Below, one piece after another: positions 15,937-22,197 of a stretch of DNA of 22,197 bases (the stretch's first letter is position 1; each line of letters starts with the position of its first letter). This DNA is from a virus. Location: IMG/VR virus record IMGVR_UViG_3300006920_000285, positions 1-22,197 of that record, one strand, 5' to 3'. Made by a program: the position numbers and the translations under genes. Under the pieces are notes generated by a model. That model was not told where the DNA came from. It saw only the letters and a list, made by a program, of their open reading frames with translations, and ran no database searches.

Positions 15937-18900
15937 AAATTATTTTCTTTTCTTAATAAATTAATTTTATTTTTTACCATTTCAAAAGATATTTCCTTTG
16001 TACACTCAAAATTTTTGTTTTCGGGACACCAAAGCCAATTCGAGGGCTCAAACTGAAAAGAATCATTATTCCAGCATCCGTTACAAACTTTTTCATTTAT
16101 AACTCTGTAAGGGCTAGTAAACTCAGCATAAGGCTTAGAGAATCCCGATATCATCACCACTGGTTTTTGGCAAGCCCAAGCCAACCAAGATAGACCCGAA
16201 CCTAAACCAATAAAAAATTCACAATTGTATAAATCGTCGATTCTGTCTTGTAAACTTATGTCTCCAGTTTTATCTATACAATCACTTGGTATTGTGTTTT
16301 GATTACCCTTTATTCCAAAAGTTTTATGTTTATCTATACAAACAACGTCATAACCCAAAAACTTTAAATAATTTACAACTTTTTTCCAACCGTTTTTATT
16401 ATTCCAATACTTAGCTTGAGCTGTGGATTGAGTAGCTATGCAGACATATTTTTTAGAAAAAGACGAAGGTCGGCTCTTTTCTATTAAAACAGTTTTTTCT
16501 TCCTCATAAGGGATATCTAAAATTTTACATGCAACTTCTTGCAAAGAGTTGTTATGTGAAGTTGGTATGTCATAATGTAATTCTATAATAGAATCTTTAG
16601 ATTCAGGTTTCTGATTGTAATCGAAAAAGTTTATTAAATCGTACTTATCTTTATTGAAAATTTGCTTATGAGGACTGTAAAAATTAACTTTAGTTTTATT
16701 AAGTTCAGCGTATCTCTGAACCATAGGTACCCAAGCTATACAATCCCCTAAACTTCCTGATTCATTTACTATGTCTACAGTATTCTCCGGCGAAGGTAAA
16801 ATGTCATTTTCAACAGTATTATAAAATTCATGTTTGACTTTAGTTGATAAATTTTTTACAATTATTTTAACTCGCTCGTTGATTTCATCACAACCTGCCC
16901 ACATACCATTATTTATAGTAGTTCGATAAACTATAAAATTATCTTTTTCTTTTACAAAAGAAACTTCGTAATCAAACTGGTCGCTGCCACTTATCTCTAT
17001 TTTTGGCTTAGGGTTAAAAGTTGCATTGAAAATGTTTTTATCAGGCAAAGCAAAAGTTTTGATTTGGACATTATGCGCTTTATCCATGTTATCTAAAATA
17101 TAGCTCTTTAAATTATCACCATTTATAAAATTAATTAATTCTTCGTTTTTGTATTCACTTCTTAAAGTCTCTATATCTGAGATAAAACAAGGCATGTTCC
17201 ATGATAAAGCTTCTTTAATTGATATGGGATTGAGCTCTTTATAGGACGGTAAAACAAAAAGATCCATTGCTGCCATATAATCCCCTACATTATCTCTTTC
17301 ATCATGAACCACACAATTAGGAAGAGCTTTCATTTCTTCCGTTAATCCACAGTCATTATAAAAACATGTGTTACCAATAAAATGAAATTGAACGTCTTGG
17401 TTTTTTAATTGACTGGCTAGCTCATATAAAAATTTTTGATTTTTATTGCTATGAAAAAGAGCTACATTTAAAACATGATAATAATTGGGATTCAGACCTA
17501 ATTTAATCAAGCTAGAGGTCCTGTCTGGTTTAACTTTCTTTTCTACTTTCATGTCAACTAATTTAGACGACACATTTAAATTACATAAGTTTTTATGAAA
17601 AGATGAACAAAAATGAAACGCATCGGGGATTAATTTTTTGTCGTTAAAGTCGAACTCAGAAGTGTGACAGGTTTCTAAGATTTTAAAACTTCTGTTTTCA
17701 TCATATAGAAAGTTTTTTATGTCGTCAGTCAGTTTTTTTAAACTGAATATTTCAGCTAGCTCGTTTAAATGTATTTCATCAGGATTATAATCTTTTATAA
17801 AGTCAATAAGCTTTTGCGATTTTTCATCATATTGTTCATCGCTTTGCCTTAGATGACCAAAAGATAAAAAGTTTTGCTCACCAACTAAATCAATTATACA
17901 ATTTCTGTGAACAACATAATCTCCATAATAACAGTATTCAACAACTTTAACATCATAGCCTTGCGACTTTCTTTTATTTATTAACCAAAGAAGGTATGCG
18001 GGTGAACCACCAGTAGAAAGATGTGGAGCCAAAAACAAAATCTTTTTACTTTTTGAGGGTGTAATAATTTTTTCTATACAATCTACAACATTTTCAACTG
18101 GAGGATGACAATCGAAAGAACTCCTGTCTTCTAAACAATTTATAAGCGGCGGCACTCCTTGGATTGTTCCCCACTCTTTAATTCCATGTTTAATATCAGA
18201 AGCGCAGAAAGCTTCACAGGAACCTGAAATATAATCATACTTATATGATTGAGAATTTTTTCTAAATGGAGCTCTTAACTTATTGTTTATGGAAGATCCT
18301 AATTGAATAATATTTGTATCTGTTGTTCCTGCTAAATGGAGTAAACCCGAATCCATTGTGACAAATGCCTTCGCTTTATTTATAACATTCCAACATTGAG
18401 ACAGTGTTAATTTATTTGTTAAATCAATACCTAAATTAACATTTATGTCAATTGTTTTTTTATCTATTTCAAAAAAACCTCTTTCATGACTGTTTTTTCC
18501 AACTAAAACTACAGGTATATTTTTAGATGTTAATGTTTTAGTTAATTCTTCCCAATTCTTTTTTTCGTAAGTTCTAGAAGGCCAAGTCGATCCCACATGT
18601 AAAGCTATATAATCTTCGGGAAGATCATCTATGGCCTCACTCTCTTCAGGAATAAAATCATATTCCATTTCCGATTCACTTAAACAAAAACCTAAATCTA
18701 AAGCGTGAAACTGTCTTATATCAATTGTGCTATGTTTTTTTTCTATACCTCTCTTGTTTTTACCGCCTATATCAACAAAAGTTTCAAACACTTCTTTAGC
18801 ACTCTTTCTTAAATTCAATGTCCTTAAATCATCAAAAGAAAATGTTTTGTTAACATACGGATTGTTTTTAAATAATTCTGGAACATGAGTAACTACATTA

Positions 18901-19877
18901 ATTTTACTCTCGTAAACAAAACTTAGTTTTCTTAACGTAGGCGTTGCAGCTAATGTATCACCTAAAGAGGAAGAATGAATTAAAAGATAAAACTGTTTCA
19001 TATTTTCTTTCATTTTATTATAAACAGAATCACTGCATTTCCCATGAAAAAAATGTAAATTTTTCATAGAACCTTTTGATGGTATAGTACAAAAAGAAGT
19101 AATCCTTTCCAAAGAGTCTTTAGGATTGTCTAATTTTTTCAACATTAAATCAACATCACCTATTTCTTCTGGTATGTTTATTAAAACTCTATCTAAGCTC
19201 TGAACATTTTTTATTTTCCATAATAAACAATTAATTACAGTTTCTTCATGAAAAGGGGTTAAATATTGCCAGTTTTCTAAAATTAAATCCGAATAACATA
19301 ATTTTTTCCACTCTTCTAAAAAATGAGAGCATTTTTCATCAAAAATAAAAACTCCTGTTTGTAAATAACTAGCAGTACGAATATTTACGTCTAAACCAAG
19401 CTCATTCAATAAAGGCGCTTCCAAACATAAAGATAAATCTACTCCATTAGTGGTGAACGGATTACCTCTCCCACTATGTAACATGAATTCTTGACAACCT
19501 AAATTCAACAACGGATAATAGCTTATATTTTCAAATTTACCAAAAATTAAATCACAGTCATGTCTCGCTATACAATCAGCATCTATGTAACAAAAACGAT
19601 TTTCATTTCTAAAATCCTTTAAAACTTCTAGAACAATTATAGGCTTCAAAAAAACAAAAAAAGCTTTATCAACAAAGCTAGAACTTTTTTTATATAAAGC
19701 GGAAGTAAAATTATCTGAGTTTAATCTTTGCGGTATTACATTGTCAAATTTATTTTTGTAATCAAAATCAATAGTATAAAATATAATCTTATAATCTGAA
19801 AATAATTTTAAGCTTTCAAAAAGCCTTTCAGCATGTTTTAAAAAGTCTTTATCACAATGAGTAACAAAATAGTTCAT
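15933..19877 (-). CDS. Four-domain glycosyltransferase with TibC/Aah-like C-terminus
   Basis: The product has 1314 residues and appears to fuse four enzymes. (1) About 1-292: GT-A fold, GT8-like, DxD motif YIDAD (98-102 region). (2) About 296-605: GT9-like, SSLGDTLAATPTL (303-315), HVGSTWPSRTYEKKNW (427-442) and TMDSGLLHLAG (507-517), with a cysteine set at 554, 558, 581 and 590. (3) About 611-935: GT4-like, LAPHLSTGGSP (616-626), EX7E from Glu881 to Glu889. (4) About 945-1314: strand-loop-strand front (955-1000), GSLGDCIAWVP (1041-1051), YVCIATQSTAQAKYWNN (1144-1160), GLGSGLSWLAWA (1224-1235) and cysteines 1265, 1268, 1284, 1292. Domain 4 fits autotransporter O-heptosyltransferases (TibC, Aah), which sugar Ser residues of surface proteins and bind iron through four cysteines. 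The likely job is stepwise building of a glycan on a protein, possibly the phage fibre. No membrane segment is seen. Domain limits are estimates. Confidence 0.85.
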   Translation of the reverse strand: MNYFVTHCDKDFLKHAERLFESLKLFSDYKIIFYTIDFDYKNKFDNVIPQRLNSDNFTSALYKKSSSFVDKAFFVFLKPIIVLEVLKDFRNENRFCYIDADCIARHDCDLIFGKFENISYYPLLNLGCQEFMLHSGRGNPFTTNGVDLSLCLEAPLLNELGLDVNIRTASYLQTGVFIFDEKCSHFLEEWKKLCYSDLILENWQYLTPFHEETVINCLLWKIKNVQSLDRVLINIPEEIGDVDLMLKKLDNPKDSLERITSFCTIPSKGSMKNLHFFHGKCSDSVYNKMKENMKQFYLLIHSSSLGDTLAATPTLRKLSFVYESKINVVTHVPELFKNNPYVNKTFSFDDLRTLNLRKSAKEVFETFVDIGGKNKRGIEKKHSTIDIRQFHALDLGFCLSESEMEYDFIPEESEAIDDLPEDYIALHVGSTWPSRTYEKKNWEELTKTLTSKNIPVVLVGKNSHERGFFEIDKKTIDINVNLGIDLTNKLTLSQCWNVINKAKAFVTMDSGLLHLAGTTDTNIIQLGSSINNKLRAPFRKNSQSYKYDYISGSCEAFCASDIKHGIKEWGTIQGVPPLINCLEDRSSFDCHPPVENVVDCIEKIITPSKSKKILFLAPHLSTGGSPAYLLWLINKRKSQGYDVKVVEYCYYGDYVVHRNCIIDLVGEQNFLSFGHLRQSDEQYDEKSQKLIDFIKDYNPDEIHLNELAEIFSLKKLTDDIKNFLYDENRSFKILETCHTSEFDFNDKKLIPDAFHFCSSFHKNLCNLNVSSKLVDMKVEKKVKPDRTSSLIKLGLNPNYYHVLNVALFHSNKNQKFLYELASQLKNQDVQFHFIGNTCFYNDCGLTEEMKALPNCVVHDERDNVGDYMAAMDLFVLPSYKELNPISIKEALSWNMPCFISDIETLRSEYKNEELINFINGDNLKSYILDNMDKAHNVQIKTFALPDKNIFNATFNPKPKIEISGSDQFDYEVSFVKEKDNFIVYRTTINNGMWAGCDEINERVKIIVKNLSTKVKHEFYNTVENDILPSPENTVDIVNESGSLGDCIAWVPMVQRYAELNKTKVNFYSPHKQIFNKDKYDLINFFDYNQKPESKDSIIELHYDIPTSHNNSLQEVACKILDIPYEEEKTVLIEKSRPSSFSKKYVCIATQSTAQAKYWNNKNGWKKVVNYLKFLGYDVVCIDKHKTFGIKGNQNTIPSDCIDKTGDISLQDRIDDLYNCEFFIGLGSGLSWLAWACQKPVVMISGFSKPYAEFTSPYRVINEKVCNGCWNNDSFQFEPSNWLWCPENKNFECTKEISFEMVKNKINLLRKENNL

Positions 19878-19902
19878 AAACTGATCTTACTAATGCCATA
19901 GC

Positions 19903-20937
19903 TTAAAAATTTAAATAAAATTCTTTATCAAAAATAATCTCTTGATTTTTCTTTGACACGACTCTATAAAATATCTCATCAGCAACAGGTTTTTGCGATT
20001 TGATAAAAAAATCAACATCTGGAGTAATTGTTAAATTTGTCGTAAATAATAATTCCCCTTTGTCGTCATAAATATTAAAATCAAAATTATCATTTGTTTT
20101 AGTATTAACCACATAAAAACAGTGCTCATCTCTTTTATATATGATATCAAAAATAAAATCATTTTCTTTATTAGTTTTATGAACAACAGGCATAGGCAAA
20201 CTCCTGCTATCATAAAAATCTTTATTAAAAATTAATTTATTTTCTGAATTATATTTGAAAATACACCTACAACCCTCTGGTCCATTATATTTTCTATTTT
20301 GGTTAATAATTTTATCTGAAGTCCGTGGATCAGTCTCCAGCCAAGAATAATGGTCTACAAAAGCTGTATTTTTAGGGATTATAATTTTATTTATATTATT
20401 ATCAGTAGTTAGTCCATTTTTGTATCTAACATAACAATCAAAATAAAAGTCTTTAACACCTTCATGCCTATCAACCCAAAACGCAACAGATTTACTAAAA
20501 CCATCTTGCCAGTAAGGGTATTTAAAAACATAATTCTTAAATTGAATATCATAGATGTCAAAATGTTCATTTTCATTAATAAAGTCAATAATTTTTAAAA
20601 TTTGTTCTTTTGTATAGCATTCATCAGCGTCTACAACCCATATCAAATCCACATTTCGGTCTAATGCGAAATTCAGCATGTAATTTCTACCTTGTTCTTC
20701 GGTCCATAATTCTCCAGTGCCTGATGAATGTAAAAGAAAATCTAATTCTTTACCTATTAACTTTAAAAGCGAATGAGAACCTTTAGCATCGTTTTTATCT
20801 TCCGGTGAAAGACTATATCTGCCGTTTGTTGCGGCTAAGATTAACCCCAACTTATCTTTTAACTCTAACCAAGGCTCAAAAACCTTATCTATGTGAGCAG
20901 CACAATTATATGCAGAAAATAATACTCCTATCTTCAT
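19903..20937 (-). CDS. GT2-like glycosyltransferase with C-terminal beta domain
   Basis: The product has 344 residues. The N-terminal GT-A domain begins MKIGVLFSAYN and carries EEQGRNYML (80-88) and the metal-binding VVDADE (101-106). After about residue 255 comes a beta-rich C-terminal domain of about 90 residues (FIFDIIYKRDEHCFYVV...) without catalytic motifs, which may recognise the acceptor; in layout it recalls the strand-rich front part of the TibC-like domain in the next gene. The ATG overlaps the stop of the small acidic gene (ATGA), and the giant glycosyltransferase starts 25 nt after its stop. It probably adds another sugar in the same pathway. Donor and acceptor are unknown. Confidence 0.83.
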   Translation of the reverse strand: MKIGVLFSAYNCAAHIDKVFEPWLELKDKLGLILAATNGRYSLSPEDKNDAKGSHSLLKLIGKELDFLLHSSGTGELWTEEQGRNYMLNFALDRNVDLIWVVDADECYTKEQILKIIDFINENEHFDIYDIQFKNYVFKYPYWQDGFSKSVAFWVDRHEGVKDFYFDCYVRYKNGLTTDNNINKIIIPKNTAFVDHYSWLETDPRTSDKIINQNRKYNGPEGCRCIFKYNSENKLIFNKDFYDSRSLPMPVVHKTNKENDFIFDIIYKRDEHCFYVVNTKTNDNFDFNIYDDKGELLFTTNLTITPDVDFFIKSQKPVADEIFYRVVSKKNQEIIFDKEFYLNF

Positions 20938-21248
20938 TCTTCTTGTTTTATATGTTCATTAATAACAGTAGTAAAGAAAGTAGTAAATCCTAAAGCTTCA
21001 ATACTATCGCACACTTTCATATTAGACACATACCTACCAGCAAACTTACATGAGAAAAATTTACCATCTGCATCAGGGTCTCTGACTTTCTTATAAAAAT
21101 CCTCAGATTCTAATACCACCACTTCCGCTGCAGACATATCTTCGGTGTACTCATCAAAATCAACCGAATCATAGTACACCCCTTCATCGTCAGGAATCGC
21201 AGCCCGTTTTTCCCGGCTTTCATCTAGGTATACCATTAAATAATCCAT
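20934..21248 (-). CDS. Small acidic protein, first gene of the glycan operon
   Basis: With the chosen start (ATG 21248) the product has 104 residues: MDYLMVYLDESREK and onward. A longer frame to 21305 exists, but its extra 19 codons would contain the complete promoter, so the inner ATG is preferred; ATG 21236 is another option. The protein is acidic (DEGVYYDSVDFDEYTED region), with no signal peptide, membrane segment or recognised domain. It overlaps the GT2-like gene by 4 bp and is less AT-rich than the glycosyltransferase genes. It may be an early regulator or an accessory protein; the function is not recognised. Confidence 0.7.
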   Translation of the reverse strand: MDYLMVYLDESREKRAAIPDDEGVYYDSVDFDEYTEDMSAAEVVVLESEDFYKKVRDPDADGKFFSCKFAGRYVSNMKVCDSIEALGFTTFFTTVINEHIKQEE

Positions 21249-21255
21249 ACTGTAT

Positions 21256-21284
21256 ATAATAATGAATAGGTGGGCGGCTGTCAA
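21256..21284 (-). promoter_or_regulatory. Strong sigma70-type promoter of the glycan operon, leaderless start
   Basis: TTGACA (21284-21279), exactly 17 nt, TATTAT (21261-21256), then 7 nt and ATG at 21248. This is the best sigma70-type promoter in the window. The 7-nt distance puts the transcript start at or beside the start codon. A/T-rich repeats lie upstream (21330-21384) and could serve as an UP element. It probably drives the minus-strand genes to 15301. Confidence 0.8.
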
Positions 21285-21310
21285 ATAATATTTATCTGAT
21301 TTCACCTATT
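21265..21310. promoter_or_regulatory. Inverted repeat flanking the -35 box, possible operator
   Basis: AATAGGTG (21265-21272) and CACCTATT (21303-21310) form an 8-bp inverted repeat with a 30-bp gap. With one extra base, the match extends to TGA(A)ATAGGTG in both arms. One arm lies in the spacer of the glycan promoter, the other just upstream of its -35 box. Such an arrangement would suit a repressor dimer or a looped pair, but no regulator is identified. Confidence 0.4.
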
Positions 21311-21582
21311 TCAGGAGGCTGGCTTATTTTTTTTTGTTTTTTATTTATATTGATTTTTGTTAATGTTTATTGATTTTTATTAAATAGGGGGAGGGGTATG
21401 GGTTTTATTTTTTATTGGCTGGGTTTAGTTTGTCTGAAAATGAATTACATATTGAAGAAAGTGTCCCCCCACCGTATATAGAAATGTCAATAACAAAATT
21501 ATTTTAAAAAAAGGGTAGGGGTTGGCACAGATAATGAGGGGGGGAGGGGGTCCACATGTGTAAAAGTAATTGAAACTTTTTC
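21285..21582. other. Divergent intergenic control region with G-runs and A/T repeats
   Basis: No convincing gene lies here. It holds: two direct repeats of ATTGATTTTTRTTAA with a 20-bp period (21349-21364 and 21369-21384); a G-cluster GGGGG-A-GGGG-TAT-GGG at 21387-21402, with a further GGG at 21421; C6 at 21465-21470; a second cluster, GGG-TA-GGGG (21513-21521) and G7-A-G5 (21538-21550); and an 8-bp palindrome CACATGTG (21553-21560). Transcription leaves it in both directions. Strand-biased G-runs beside T-rich repeats would fit an origin of replication, a regulator-bound region or G-quadruplex-forming DNA. None of these is proven. Confidence 0.55.
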
Positions 21583-21611
21583 TTGCATACAAATAAAAAT
21601 TAAGCTACATT
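21583..21611 (+). promoter_or_regulatory. Promoter of the 68-residue gene
   Basis: TTGCAT (21583-21588), 17 nt, TACATT (21606-21611), then 6 nt to ATG at 21618. The short gap implies a leaderless or almost leaderless transcript. Its layout repeats at the next two genes. Confidence 0.65.
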
Positions 21612-21617
21612 ATAACC

Positions 21618-21824
21618 ATGGAAAACGAAATGACAAACACCTTAGGACACACAGGACAGATTGACAATATCATGTTTCAAATGGAAGAGATGAACTTGAT
21701 CCCCATGATGAAAGGAGACTTCAATATCGTAGACGAAATGAGAAGCCACTTCGGAGAGGAAAAGTTCCTTGACTTTCTCAAGGATACTGTCAGAGTTTGG
21801 GACATGAACATTGAAACCAAATAA
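21618..21824 (+). CDS. Small acidic phage protein, unknown function
   Basis: The product has 68 residues, Met-rich and acidic (MENEMTNTLGH...), with predicted helices around QIDNIMFQMEEMN and EKFLDFLKDTVRVWDM. No known domain, signal peptide or membrane segment is seen. It is the first of three small rightward genes, each with a promoter right before its start, a layout typical of early phage genes that change host functions. No Shine-Dalgarno is visible. The opposite-strand frame across 21642-21911 is considered a shadow because it would cover two promoter-linked genes. Confidence 0.75.
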   Translation: MENEMTNTLGHTGQIDNIMFQMEEMNLIPMMKGDFNIVDEMRSHFGEEKFLDFLKDTVRVWDMNIETK

Positions 21825-21853
21825 AAATAATGATACTTTTTTTAAAAAAACGC

Positions 21854-21883
21854 TTGTATTATCCTGAAAAACTGTCATACTAT
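21854..21883 (+). promoter_or_regulatory. Promoter of the 46-residue gene
   Basis: TTGTAT (21854-21859), 18 nt, TACTAT (21878-21883), then 4 nt to ATG at 21888. It matches the pattern of the promoters at 21583 and 22020. Confidence 0.65.
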
Positions 21884-21887
21884 AAGC

Positions 21888-22028
21888 ATGAAAGATAAAG
21901 AATTCAAACAATTCCTAGCACGAACCGCAGCCAAAAAATTAGCAAGAGACAAGGCCTCACGCAAACACTTGGACGGATTGAGATCTTGGGAGCTGGGAAA
22001 AAATAACCACTCTTTTTCCTTGCGTTAA
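21888..22028 (+). CDS. Small basic protein, 46 residues
   Basis: Reads MKDKEFKQFLARTAAKKLAR..., 46 residues, ending HSFSLR before TAA. It is strongly basic (Lys/Arg-rich, no Cys) with one predicted amphipathic helix over most of its length, so it may bind nucleic acid or a host protein. Support for a real gene: its own promoter 4 nt upstream, and placement between two other promoter-linked small genes. The last codons overlap the next promoter. The function is not recognised. Confidence 0.65.
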   Translation: MKDKEFKQFLARTAAKKLARDKASRKHLDGLRSWELGKNNHSFSLR

Positions 22029-22049
22029 TCTTTAAAACTGACATAATAT
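22020..22049 (+). promoter_or_regulatory. Promoter of the last, partial gene
   Basis: TTGCGT (22020-22025), 18 nt, TAATAT (22044-22049), then 9 nt to ATG at 22059. The -35 box lies within the last codons of the 46-residue gene. Confidence 0.6.
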
Positions 22050-22058
22050 TAACAAGAC

Positions 22059-22197
22059 ATGAGAGATATGAAAGAAGATGAGCCTAGTAAGTTAAGAGCC
22101 ACGCTTGACCAGATCAAGAAAGATGCATTTGAAGCTGGATTCCACGCTGGTTGGGATTATCTGACGACTGTGCTCCACACAGAGGCACCAAAGGTCG
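22059..22197 (+). CDS. Small phage protein, 3' end beyond window
   Basis: Starts MRDMKEDEPSKLRATLDQ and is open to the window edge (46 codons seen). It contains a helix with an AFEAGFHAGWDY segment, of a kind often seen in small uncharacterised phage proteins. A second ATG lies 9 nt downstream in frame (22068). It is the third of the promoter-linked rightward genes. The function is not recognised. Confidence 0.65.
   Translation, partial: MRDMKEDEPSKLRATLDQIKKDAFEAGFHAGWDYLTTVLHTEAPKV

Noticed and set aside
21249-21305. Longer N-terminus (MKSDKYYLTAAH...) for the small acidic protein
   Set aside because: These codons would consist of a complete TTGACA-N17-TATTAT promoter and an operator-like repeat; ATG 21248 is the better start.
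21398-21481. 27-codon hydrophobic plus-strand frame (MGFIFYWLGLVCLK...)
   Set aside because: Short, no promoter or ribosome site, and it lies in the G-run region; probably chance.
21642-21911. 89-residue minus-strand frame
   Set aside because: It lies antisense to the 68-residue gene and across the next promoter and start, with no promoter of its own seen.
1-22197. tRNA genes, attachment sites or insertion-sequence ends
   Set aside because: No cloverleaf with a TTCRA-type arm, no flanking direct repeats and no transposase or integrase was recognised by eye.

Overview
The window looks like part of the genome of an AT-rich, tailed double-stranded DNA phage (Caudoviricetes), probably from an uncultured host. 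The evidence is a complete head and packaging block: large terminase, portal, fused prohead protease/scaffold, probable decoration protein and HK97-type major capsid protein. With it come phage regulators (a PhoH-like ATPase and a divergent late-type sigma factor) and a collagen-like fibre. I saw no tRNA, rRNA, integrase, CRISPR array or insertion sequence. Clear Shine-Dalgarno sites are scarce. Several starts instead sit 4-9 nt behind a -10-like box, so leaderless or near-leaderless mRNAs seem common. The TTGACA-N17-TATTAT promoter at the right end suggests a host whose main sigma factor is of the ordinary sigma70 type. The host cannot be named from this sequence.

Layout. (1) Positions 1-2306, minus strand: tail/adhesion genes, consisting of a collagen-like Ser/Thr-rich fibre cut by the window edge, a small beta-rich protein with a GTG start, and a SAP-like small protein with its own promoter. 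(2) 2308-8587, minus: the head genes portal, protease/scaffold, probable decoration protein and MCP, closed by a strong intrinsic terminator. A SAM methyltransferase gene lies between terminase and portal. (3) 8584-14236, minus: a tightly overlapping regulatory and packaging operon, in transcription order phoH-like, zinc ribbon, sigma factor with a Cys-rich insert, tandem-HTH protein, zinc-finger/ERCC4 nuclease, terminase. (4) 14265-21248: a glycan module holding a plus-strand GT4 enzyme and a minus-strand operon (small acidic protein, GT2-like enzyme, a 1314-residue four-domain glycosyltransferase, FkbM methyltransferase). (5) 21249-22197: a divergent control region with G-runs and A/T repeats, followed by three small plus-strand genes, each with its own promoter almost touching the start codon.

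The most interesting idea is that parts 1 and 4 work together. The last domain of the giant glycosyltransferase matches, as far as I can recognise it, the TibC/Aah-type protein O-heptosyltransferases that decorate Ser-rich bacterial autotransporters, including the four-cysteine metal-finger pattern. The same phage carries a fibre built from more than 110 Gly-Ser-Ser / Gly-Thr-Ser triplets, an obvious candidate substrate. The proposal is therefore a phage-encoded virion-protein O-glycosylation system with three or more sugar-adding activities and a sugar O-methyltransferase. This is inference from domain recognition and gene content. A second theme is regulatory: a phage sigma factor sits beside repeated TATAATATA and AGTGTAA motifs placed at fixed distances from the starts of late genes.
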